A stretch of 46,855 nt of DNA, taken from assembly GCA_002413455.1 (NCBI GenBank), contig DHXA01000075.1, positions 1-46,855 of the forward strand, in the 5' to 3' direction. The notes below the pieces were generated by a model that was given only the letters and a program-made list of their open reading frames with translations, made no database searches and was not told where the DNA came from. Position 1 is the stretch's first letter; every line of letters begins with the position of its first letter. Of this stretch, positions 8,696 to 15,968 are shown piece by piece. Source of the stretch: Rhodanobacter sp. UBA5168. GTDB taxonomy: Bacteria > Pseudomonadota > Gammaproteobacteria > Xanthomonadales > Rhodanobacteraceae. Made by a program: the position numbers and the translations under genes.

Positions 8696-9219
8696 GTGCG
8701 CTTCAATGATCGTCGCGGATTGCTGACGCGCCGTAGCACCTTAGGTAGTGAGGTGTCCTTGGGGGAATCACGAGTCCCCTCAGGTAAAGCGCCGAGCTGC
8801 TTCAATTGTTCGCGCGTATCCCTGAAACGCTCGAAGAACATCGCCCATTTGCCAAAGCCGCCCAGCTCACCAACAGCTCTGATCATGGCGACATGTGAAG
8901 CCGTGAGCAGGGTGATTTGCGTTTCGAGTTCGGCAATCCTCGCATCGCGAGAGGCGAGCGCTTCGGTAGCCGCTGCCCCGGACATCTTTTTCAAACGGCC
9001 ACTCCATCGGCGAAATTCCGTCTGTCGCTGTTGATATTCAGAAAGAAGCTGGCTCCGCGAGGCGCTGCGGGTGACAGACGACGCGGCGTTGATCCTAGGA
9101 TGCAATCGAGCAACCGCTCGAGCGGTAATGTCTTCATCCCGAGCGAGTAAATCATCGAGCACATGACGCATCTCGGTATCAACACCAGGTTCGGCCTGCG
9201 GCTTCACGTCGCTAGTCAT
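8689..9219 (-). CDS. Small coiled-coil partner of the recombinases (TnpC/GmtX-like)
   Basis: A 176-residue protein starting at ATG 9219, eight bases inside the end of the upstream recombinase gene, with GGGGG at a good ribosome-site distance. The N-terminal 70 residues look like a small helical DNA-binding region (LARDEDITARAVARLHPRIN, then ASSVTRSASRSQLL). A coiled coil follows (RDARIAELETQITLLTASHVAMI), then an aromatic, basic region (GGFGKWAMFFERFRDTREQLKQL) and an RRSLKR-type basic tail. Its place as the last gene of a recombinase operon, and its helical plus coiled-coil form, match the third component of Tn554 (TnpC, DUF6262) and of gamma-mobile-trio modules. The role would be an accessory factor for recombination; homology is inferred, not shown. 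Confidence 0.6.
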   Translation of the reverse strand: MTSDVKPQAEPGVDTEMRHVLDDLLARDEDITARAVARLHPRINAASSVTRSASRSQLLSEYQQRQTEFRRWSGRLKKMSGAAATEALASRDARIAELETQITLLTASHVAMIRAVGELGGFGKWAMFFERFRDTREQLKQLGALPEGTRDSPKDTSLPKVLRRVSNPRRSLKRTP

Positions 9220-11545
9220 CCAACACCCCCGTTGGTTTTGGAATGGAAAGGTCCGGGCCTTCCGGGAACGGATGTTCACCGTGCTTTGTCGAAAGCAACT
9301 TGCGAATACCTTCCAGGCGTACGCGCGCGTGTTCGATCTGATTGATGCGACCGATCGTGCTCGGAGAGCGCGCCTGCGCGGCAGCATGTGCTGCCGCCAT
9401 CTTGTTCTCTAACCGAACCAGGTTGTCTCGTACCTCGGGTAGGTCGCTCGCGGAAAGATGACGACACCCGGTAAAGCACTCGAGATGCTTGGGGCAGGGA
9501 TCCACTGTGAAACTATTCAAGCAGTGGCCGTAGGGCGTGGCGTGAAACCCATCCCCTTCAACTTTCAAGTATTCGAAGGCTGCAGCATCCCCTTCCTCGG
9601 CTTGTATGCGTTTGAACCCATCAATAATCGGACCGCTTGCCTTGCCCAAGGAGATCATTTTGAAAACGGTGGTGGCCTTCGTGCCAAGCGACATTTCGAC
9701 TTCGGCCGGAATCTCCAGCTGATCAAGTTCTTCGGCCAGGCTGCGATGATCGTATTCATAGCTCTGCGCCACGCTGCGCCGGTTGAACCGCTTTGAGATG
9801 ATGGTATCGGCCACCCCTAGGCGGAAAAGTTCCGTATTTTGCAGATGCCGCAGCATATGCGGATCAAGCGTGAGTTGTCGGTCTGGTTCATTCTGACCAT
9901 AACGCGAAAACAATGACTCGCGAGTTGTTCTATCACCCAGTCCGGAACCAATCAGATCGGGGATCGGGCGTTTTATCGCAATGTAACGGCCAACGTCGCA
10001 AAGCCCACCATTGCGCAACTCGGCGAGCGAGCGCTTCGGTTGTAGAAAAAGCAATTCCCATGATTGCAGATCACGCTCCGGAAGTTTGAGGGGTGCCACG
10101 TCCGGAAGCTTTGTCGGCAAATCAGACCGTACGTAGGCCTCCAGCTCTTCGACTCTGAGATAGACGTCGGCCCATATGACGCGCTCTCCCTGTGGAATTA
10201 TTGAACCATTCGCTCGTCGAAGCTGCATATGAGACGAACTTGCCGGCAAGGCCTCGCGAAGGCGACGAAAATAAACATAGGATGCCATGTCAGGCTTCGC
10301 TCTCTCCGCATAAAAATCATCGCATTGCTCTGCATATAGCTGGTCGAGCTGAGCTCCGGACAGATCATCCTTGCATCGCTGTTGCCAGCGTTCGCGATCG
10401 ATTGGACCTAAATCTGTCCAGAATGGATTGCCGGTAAGGTGCGTGTAGAAATAAAAGGCAGGGATCAGATCCGTCGCGGCATACCAGGGAAACAACCTTC
10501 CCGATTCCGTTTGAAGCTTCAGCGTCTTACGTAGGGGCGCTGTCAACATGGTTACGTGATCGAGAGTCCCCACGAGCAGGGCTTCGAACATGCGCGGAAT
10601 GTGATGAAGTTTTTCGTACAGAACGTGGCTATCGATGCCGTCGATCTGCTGCTTTTCCGCGAAGTGCCGAATCATGAGCGACTTGGCGTAGCCACCTGCT
10701 TCTGCAGCGCTACGTCCCTTTTTATCGAAGTAGCTTTTCTCACGTAACCAATCGGCTGGGAGCATCACCGCCTCGCCGATCCGAAAGCCCGTGGCAATCA
10801 TGAGCTTTACGCCAGCGAAACGAAGTTCGTCCGCAAAACTGCGCGGCTTCTCCGTCATCACGATGCGAATCAGCTCCCAGAAAGCTTTCCGCTCCGGTAG
10901 CCGCTCATCACGCTTGCGGTCCTCCAAACTGTGCCGAAGTTCGTCTTGAGACTTGAGAAACGATGCTCGCCGGCTCGTCCTTGGATTCAAGCGTTGGTCG
11001 ACGAGGGCAGGGTAAAGGGGGCCGACGTTGGTTAGGTGGTTAGCGTCGAACAGGACCTTGACCAGACCCAGCATCAGGTCGGCAAGTTTTCCCGAAGGCT
11101 GGATTTCTCTTCCGATTTTTACCGCAACCATCAGCTCCTCTATGGTGAGTTCCCAAGGCGCTTTTCCACACGCACACGTTGCGATCACCCGAAGTGGCCG
11201 AATCACATTGCCAGCCACGTGGTGAGCCGAATTGCGCCGGACAAACAGCTGCTCGGCCACTGTGGCTTTAATCAGATCCTGCCAAGTTTCAGCCAGGGTC
11301 GTTGGGGCAGGCGCGCTCGCCGCGCTATCAGCCTGTTGCCTCTGCAGTGCCTCCAGTGAAGGCATATCCGTTCCCAAATTGGAAAGGTAGTACATCGGCG
11401 CAACGCCTCCGACCAATTCGGTGAGGTTCCATCCTTGCCCTTTTGGGGCTTTCCCTGAGGCATCGGTGGGAATCTCCCACGTAAGGTTTCGCTCCACCGC
11501 GAGGTGCCTGCCAAGATCAATAAACGCCGCAAAATGAGGGTTCAC
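9212..11545 (-). CDS. Large tyrosine recombinase/integrase (777 aa)
   Basis: A site-specific recombinase more than twice the usual size. The catalytic domain shows the first Arg in ATGFRIGEAVML near residue 253, PHMLRHLQNT near 564, and a nucleophile candidate in SYEYDHR near 596. The usual Gly-His (box III) is replaced by FNRRS. A long insertion separates the first Arg from the HxxR box. After the catalytic Tyr there is a Cys/His-rich segment (GHCLNSF, DPCPKHLECFTGCRHL, about 670-700) that could bind zinc. A 120-residue N-terminal region precedes the core-binding-like helices. The start overlaps the upstream recombinase stop by four bases (ATGA), so translation is coupled. It resembles TnpB of Tn554 and GmtZ-type integrases in position and size; the assignment is by motif. 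Confidence 0.8.
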   Translation of the reverse strand: MNPHFAAFIDLGRHLAVERNLTWEIPTDASGKAPKGQGWNLTELVGGVAPMYYLSNLGTDMPSLEALQRQQADSAASAPAPTTLAETWQDLIKATVAEQLFVRRNSAHHVAGNVIRPLRVIATCACGKAPWELTIEELMVAVKIGREIQPSGKLADLMLGLVKVLFDANHLTNVGPLYPALVDQRLNPRTSRRASFLKSQDELRHSLEDRKRDERLPERKAFWELIRIVMTEKPRSFADELRFAGVKLMIATGFRIGEAVMLPADWLREKSYFDKKGRSAAEAGGYAKSLMIRHFAEKQQIDGIDSHVLYEKLHHIPRMFEALLVGTLDHVTMLTAPLRKTLKLQTESGRLFPWYAATDLIPAFYFYTHLTGNPFWTDLGPIDRERWQQRCKDDLSGAQLDQLYAEQCDDFYAERAKPDMASYVYFRRLREALPASSSHMQLRRANGSIIPQGERVIWADVYLRVEELEAYVRSDLPTKLPDVAPLKLPERDLQSWELLFLQPKRSLAELRNGGLCDVGRYIAIKRPIPDLIGSGLGDRTTRESLFSRYGQNEPDRQLTLDPHMLRHLQNTELFRLGVADTIISKRFNRRSVAQSYEYDHRSLAEELDQLEIPAEVEMSLGTKATTVFKMISLGKASGPIIDGFKRIQAEEGDAAAFEYLKVEGDGFHATPYGHCLNSFTVDPCPKHLECFTGCRHLSASDLPEVRDNLVRLENKMAAAHAAAQARSPSTIGRINQIEHARVRLEGIRKLLSTKHGEHPFPEGPDLSIPKPTGVLDD

Positions 11546-13071
11546 GCGGCGTCTCCCTCGATTTCCTGGATCACCGCTTGGACCTCGGCGATGGTCCGCT
11601 GCAGCTGAAGATAAGGCGGGGAGGTCGACTCACCACGGGCCGTCTCGTTAAAAAGAAGAACCACCTTTCGCAGGTCGGCGATCACTTGATGGTGAATCGT
11701 GACTTCATGGATCGGCATGAATTTCCGACAACCGTAGCAAGAGAGAATCGGGTTGTAAGGGCAGGCGGGTTGGCCCGATGAACATCCCCCGATACCTGCG
11801 ATCGGCGTGCCATGTGGCACTCCTGCGATCTGCTGGTCGCCTTTGAGGTGGATAAGTTCGTCAGCGGTAATGAATCGGTCGTGCGCGATCCGCGCTACGC
11901 GCTGGTAAACATCCGAGATGCCAAGTGCCTTGTTGACGCGCTCTGCCTGATTGGCTGAAGTGTCGAAATAGACGAGCCCGGTCGTCATGTCGGTGTGGCC
12001 AAGGAATTCGGCCAATTCCTCTTGGCTTGCGCCTGCATCGACGAGGCGCTGCGCTGCGGTGTGTCGTAGATCCGTCACCGAGGCATCTCTGCCAATGAGT
12101 GTTCGAAGGCGATTGGCGATGCGTGCACCAGCATGTCCCGAAGATTGCATTTCGAAAATATGGTCGACAGCACGCTTTTTACGTTCGTTTGCTTGGCGCA
12201 TCAGCTCAATGAACAACGGCGACCACTCACGTTTGACCCCTCGAAGTAACGGCTTCACCACCGACGCGCGGCGCTGCTTCACCATTCGAAAAGTCAGATG
12301 CACAGTCGCAAGATTGTTATCCGACATATCTCGAACACGCACATCTGCAAACGAGAGCATCGCAATTTGAACTGGACGCATACCAAACTGAAAAGCACAG
12401 AGCAGCATCGCTGCATCACACAGATTCTGATAATTCAGGCTCTCTTTCTGAGATGGTGAAGAGGCTGTCGTCGCCATCTCGTCCAAATATCGAACAATGG
12501 ATGCCTGCTCCTCAACGAGCAAGAAGGCCTCTCCTGAGCGTATACCTGCGTATTTGTCATACGCTGGAAACGGCAGCGATTTGCTCAAGAAGTCGAGGTA
12601 AGAATCTGACCAGTTTGCAAGGCGGTGCCTGCAGAGAATCCGAAGCAGCGCTTTCCCGAAGTGACATGCATCCGCGGGTATTTCACGAGCTAGAAAGCGC
12701 AACCAAAGGTGCACAATTTTTGTGGGACCAGCGTTGAGCACAGACTCAACGTCTTCTTCGCTGAAATGTGCTGAGCCTAATACGTATAGAGTTGCCGACG
12801 ATGCGCTGATATCTTCGCTTAGGAGAAACAAAAAAACATGCTTCAACAGAGTTCCATACGCACCAGGAAAACGTCCAAAGTCGATGCACGTAGTAGTCCC
12901 ACGAGAGCAGATGCGAAACTCGGATGCGTGGAAAGGGTCGTGGATCGAGCACAGCTTGTCGTTGAATTCGTCGTAGTAGCGAATGACGGGCGGCAGGGTA
13001 GGAAGCTGTGCCACGATGGCGGCTAACACCGAGCCTTCGCTCGAATGGGTTTTCCTGTCTTCAGAGAGCAT
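11542..13071 (-). CDS. Tyrosine recombinase with C-terminal Cys cluster (509 aa)
   Basis: A middle-sized site-specific recombinase. Catalytic-domain motifs are the first Arg in FQFGMRPVQIAML near residue 231, a Lys/Arg-rich beta-hairpin (MVKQRRASVVKP), TDLRHTAAQRL near 333, FLGHTD near 356, and a Tyr in LVYFDTS near 367. The His of the HxxR box is replaced by Thr (TDLR), while the box III His is kept. A segment with four Cys (CSSGQPACPYNPILSCYGC, about 425-445) follows the catalytic domain, a likely zinc ribbon. It starts 26 bases after the first recombinase gene and overlaps the next by four bases. The N-terminal half is unlike standard phage integrase SAM-like domains. Role: strand exchange together with its two neighbours. 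Confidence 0.82.
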   Translation of the reverse strand: MLSEDRKTHSSEGSVLAAIVAQLPTLPPVIRYYDEFNDKLCSIHDPFHASEFRICSRGTTTCIDFGRFPGAYGTLLKHVFLFLLSEDISASSATLYVLGSAHFSEEDVESVLNAGPTKIVHLWLRFLAREIPADACHFGKALLRILCRHRLANWSDSYLDFLSKSLPFPAYDKYAGIRSGEAFLLVEEQASIVRYLDEMATTASSPSQKESLNYQNLCDAAMLLCAFQFGMRPVQIAMLSFADVRVRDMSDNNLATVHLTFRMVKQRRASVVKPLLRGVKREWSPLFIELMRQANERKKRAVDHIFEMQSSGHAGARIANRLRTLIGRDASVTDLRHTAAQRLVDAGASQEELAEFLGHTDMTTGLVYFDTSANQAERVNKALGISDVYQRVARIAHDRFITADELIHLKGDQQIAGVPHGTPIAGIGGCSSGQPACPYNPILSCYGCRKFMPIHEVTIHHQVIADLRKVVLLFNETARGESTSPPYLQLQRTIAEVQAVIQEIEGDAA

Positions 13072-13096
13072 GCATCCCCCTTATATGGGAACGACC

Positions 13097-14311
13097 TCAA
13101 GGAATCGCGCGCATCATGGCCACTTGTTCATCGAACATGTCGCCCCACACCGATGAAAGACGGTCTTCAAATACCGCGCGAGCGTACCGGACGGGCATCA
13201 ACGATTCGCGCGACCAACCAAAGAACGCGCGAAGCTTTTGTAGCGCCTCATCCATTGAATCGCCATGCTGCAATAGCTGATTGAGCCTAACGACGGCACA
13301 CGTGTGACGCAAATCATGGGGTGTTACGGAGGTTTTCCCCGTCCTTTCGTTCAGTTCCCGCAGCACGACTGTGGGAAGCGCTGCCGAGACCTTGGCGAAA
13401 ACTTTGGTCAACGACTCGGTCGAAAGAGGGGCGTTCTTCTGCGAGTTGAGCAGGAAGGCATGATTCGGCTTTCCACGGTAGTTCTCGACATAGCTCTGCA
13501 CCAGTGTGGCGACCGTCTCGCTGACCGGTAGTTGACGTATCGAGTGGGCGGTTTTAATACCAGGGCGTGAATGGCGCGGGTCATCCTCGGCCACCTCATA
13601 GGGACTTTCCCGCACATTAAGCCAGTAGCGTGTCCGCTGGTGCTGCTGATCGAAAGCGCTCTTGATGGTATCTGCGGTGAGCAACAACAATTCGCCCCGG
13701 CGCAGTCCCTGATGAAGCATCAAGACAAAGCTGATAAAGGCGAGCCAGCGCGCTCGTTCTCGTGGAAACGGATTGTCGGATGAGGCGGGATCCAGCATGG
13801 CATACAGCGTCTGCGCCACATTCGCGGGCAACGACCGAATGGATGAGGGTTGGCGCTTTCTTCGCACATGGAGCTGTCGATAGAGATGGGAAAGACGATG
13901 CAACCGCGCCTCGATATGCTGCAAGCGCTCGTTGGGGATCGTGCTGCTGGAGAGCCAGGTAACGATCGACGTTACGTAGGCGAGCCCCGTCTGCCATCGT
14001 GTCTCATCGGCGTCGGTGACATCGGGACGGTTGCGTATCGTGATGAACCAGGATTCGAGAGCAGCGGCCAATTTCTGCTCATCCAGTCGGCCGAGCGCAT
14101 CGTCGAGTGCGCCACACCCGTACAGCATGTCGACGTGCCGATACAGGTTCTCGATGGCTCGAAGCTTTTTGGACTGGGTTGCTGGCGCTGCATCGCCGTT
14201 GGCCAGCGCTGACCAGACCGTCGCCCAGTAACGCGGCAGCTGGTTCGTATCCAGCAAAACCGGGTTGCGCAATACGTCAGGAACGGCGGAACCGGCTAGC
14301 AGCTTGATCAC
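13097..14311 (-). CDS. Tyrosine recombinase, first gene of the trio (404 aa)
   Basis: A phage-integrase-type recombinase with an N-terminal core-binding domain (about 1-160) and a catalytic domain. The first Arg is in LHQGLRRGELLLL near residue 203, Lys/Arg in KTAHSIRQLPV near 253, HDLRHTCA near 332, and a Tyr in VRYARAVF near 373. The box III His is replaced by Trp (FFGWSRES), a change that some tyrosine recombinases tolerate. The start is a GTG at 14311 with a weak AGG upstream. It is the promoter-proximal gene and lies closest to the island edge, with a 7-bp inverted repeat and a dif-like site just upstream. Size and position match TnpA of Tn554. The complete trio has no visible frameshifts and is probably functional. 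Confidence 0.85.
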   Translation of the reverse strand: MIKLLAGSAVPDVLRNPVLLDTNQLPRYWATVWSALANGDAAPATQSKKLRAIENLYRHVDMLYGCGALDDALGRLDEQKLAAALESWFITIRNRPDVTDADETRWQTGLAYVTSIVTWLSSSTIPNERLQHIEARLHRLSHLYRQLHVRRKRQPSSIRSLPANVAQTLYAMLDPASSDNPFPRERARWLAFISFVLMLHQGLRRGELLLLTADTIKSAFDQQHQRTRYWLNVRESPYEVAEDDPRHSRPGIKTAHSIRQLPVSETVATLVQSYVENYRGKPNHAFLLNSQKNAPLSTESLTKVFAKVSAALPTVVLRELNERTGKTSVTPHDLRHTCAVVRLNQLLQHGDSMDEALQKLRAFFGWSRESLMPVRYARAVFEDRLSSVWGDMFDEQVAMMRAIP

Positions 14312-14342
14312 AAGGGGACCTATAAGGCCACAACACCTAGAA

Positions 14343-14371
14343 TGACCATAACACGATGATATGCATGGTCA
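14343..14371. promoter_or_regulatory. Inverted repeat TGACCAT-N15-ATGGTCA upstream of recombinase operon
   Basis: The perfect 7-base arms at 14343-14349 and 14365-14371 flank 15 bases. CTAG occurs outside both arms (14337-14340 and at 14375-14378), which extends the symmetry. It lies 32 bases upstream of the first recombinase start and about 60 bases inside the dif-like site. It could be a recombinase arm-type site or a repressor site for the operon. Confidence 0.4.
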
Positions 14372-14430
14372 AAAGCTAGGGCCAGGCCACCTAGAGGGCC
14401 TTTTTACGCAACGCTCAAGGAATTACCAGA

Positions 14431-14458
14431 TATTCGCATAATGTATATTATGTAAAAT
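14431..14458 (+). other. XerC/XerD dif-like recombination site
   Basis: The 28 bases split as an 11-base XerC arm (TATTCGCATAA), a 6-base centre (TGTATA) and an 11-base XerD arm (TTATGTAAAAT). Recalled E. coli dif has arms GGTGCGCATAA and TTATGTTAAAT around the same TGTATA. The XerC arm matches at 8 of 11 positions, the centre at 6 of 6 and the XerD arm at 10 of 11. The site lies exactly between the recombinase operon and a truncated kinase gene. It could be the chromosomal dif itself, or an attachment site left by an element integrated at dif. Confidence 0.75.
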
Positions 14459-14476
14459 TATATTTATTTAGATAAG

Positions 14477-14932
14477 CCTCGACTCTCCACGTCCATTACC
14501 GCGGAGGAACTCCAGCGCATCGCCGACTATTTCGAGGGACCTTCATCAGAAGCCGGTGTCAGCATCCGCGTGGACGCCGATCGTGACCTCTTCCGTCGTG
14601 CGGTGAGCAATCTGCTTGCGAATGCGTTGCGATACACATCGCCCAGCAACACCATCCAGATCACCGCCGACCCCTCTGACCGCGGCATCCATGTCGCCGT
14701 GGAAAACCCAGGCCCGGGCATCGAGGCGGAACACCTGGACAAGCTGTTCGACCGTTTCCATCGGGTCGACCCTTCACGCAGCGACTCCGCAACGTCAACG
14801 GGCCTCGGCTTGTCGATCGTCAAGCGAGTCATGGAGCTTCACGGCGGCACCGTCGGCGTGCAGAGCGTTCCGGGCGAAAAAACACGCTTCATGCTGCATT
14901 TCCCTCGATCGCCTACCGGGACGCCCACTTAA
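14477..14932 (+). pseudogene. Truncated heavy-metal sensor histidine kinase (CusS-like) C-terminus
   Basis: Only the ATP-binding half of a histidine kinase remains. Kinase-like residues are readable from about 14477, upstream of any plausible start codon; the frame closes at TAA 14453-14455, inside the dif-like site. Seen in order are the N box NLLANALRYT, a G1 box of the VENPGPGI type found in CusS-like kinases, the F box LFDRFHRV and the G2 box GLGLSIVKRVMELHGG. The sensor, HAMP and phospho-acceptor His domains are absent. Composition switches abruptly from an AT-rich strip (14430-14475) to GC-rich DNA where the kinase begins, marking a recombination junction. The missing 5' half is not in this window. 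No cognate response regulator is adjacent. Confidence 0.82.
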
Positions 14933-15095
14933 CTGAACGGCGACGCTGCGAGTCATGCCGCCTGCAGCTCCGACAGCGCGGTCAATAACTGCAGTAACCG
15001 GGACGGAGGAAGTCAAGTCGCATCAACTACCCCCGCCCGTTCAGCTCAATCCCTTTACCTCAGAGTGAGCTTCAGGTGCTTCCTCCCTGCCCTTG

Positions 15096-15968
15096 TCATG
15101 CGTGCTTGCCGAGGCGGCGATAGACGGCGGATATATCCAGTTCGCCGAGTCCTGCCTCCACGGCCTCCGCCCATACCTCCCGAATACGTTCAAGCGCCGG
15201 CATCTGGATGTCATTGGCGACGTCCAGCGCCAGCCCGGCATCCTTGAGGCCCCAGGCAAGGGCCATCTGCGCTTCGAAACGGCCGTCCTTGATCATGTCC
15301 AGCTTGGCCTTGGCATACGGCGTTGCAAGCGGGCCACCGTCCAGTGCCGACCAGAAATCGTCCGTGGTGAAGCCGAACGTCTCGGCCAGACGAGCGACTT
15401 CAGCCAGCCCCTGCATCATGCTGATCAGCCACGCATTGACGACCAGCTTCATGCGTGAGCCAGCACCCACCTTGCCCAGCCATTGGGTATGGCTGGCAAT
15501 CGCCGAAAAGACCGGCTCGATCGCGCTCGCGGCTGCATGATCGCCACTGGCCAATATTCTTATCCTGGCCTGCTCGGCAGGCCCTTTCGTGCCGGATACC
15601 GGTGCATCGATAAACACGATGTCCGGGCGAGTGGAATCGATCGTGCGAGCCAGTTGCGTGGTCGATTCGACGCCGATGGTGCCCATCTGCGCGATCGTCG
15701 CTCCTTTGGGCGCGCCTGCCAGTGCGCCGTCCGCACCGATCAATACGCTTTCAGTGATCTCGCCGTCTGGCAGCATCGTGATCACTACGGCGGCGCCTTC
15801 TGCAGCCTCACGTGGCGTGTCGCAGATCTGCGCTCCCGACAAATCTTCGGCTCGGGCCCGGTTGCGGTTCCACACACGAGTGGGAAAATCGTGCTTGAGC
15901 AGATTGCTCGCAAAGGCGTGCCCCATGGCGCCCAGACCCAGGACAGCGACGGTTGGTTTTTCAGTCAT
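15096..15968 (-). CDS. NAD(P)-dependent beta-hydroxyacid dehydrogenase (3-hydroxyisobutyrate dehydrogenase family)
   Basis: A 290-residue soluble oxidoreductase. The N-terminal Rossmann fold has VAVLGLGAMGHAFASNL (GxGxxG at about 11-16), followed by the VWNRNRARAEDL strand and VVITMLPDG. The substrate-binding DAPVSGTKGPAEQA is near residue 120, and the conserved helix Lys lies in GAGSRMKLVVN near 172. The second half is the all-helical NAD-binding-11 domain. The family reduces or oxidises small beta-hydroxy acids and also includes imine-reductase-like members; the substrate cannot be read from the sequence. I chose the ATG at 15968, which overlaps the preceding MFS gene by eight bases. A longer frame extends upstream inside that gene but lacks family-like sequence. 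It forms an operon with the transporter. Confidence 0.88.
   Translation of the reverse strand: MTEKPTVAVLGLGAMGHAFASNLLKHDFPTRVWNRNRARAEDLSGAQICDTPREAAEGAAVVITMLPDGEITESVLIGADGALAGAPKGATIAQMGTIGVESTTQLARTIDSTRPDIVFIDAPVSGTKGPAEQARIRILASGDHAAASAIEPVFSAIASHTQWLGKVGAGSRMKLVVNAWLISMMQGLAEVARLAETFGFTTDDFWSALDGGPLATPYAKAKLDMIKDGRFEAQMALAWGLKDAGLALDVANDIQMPALERIREVWAEAVEAGLGELDISAVYRRLGKHA

Noticed and set aside
14933..15044. CTGAACGG / CCGTTCAG 8-bp inverted repeat
   Set aside because: The arms are 96 bases apart in a non-coding gap with no further symmetry; chance is likely.
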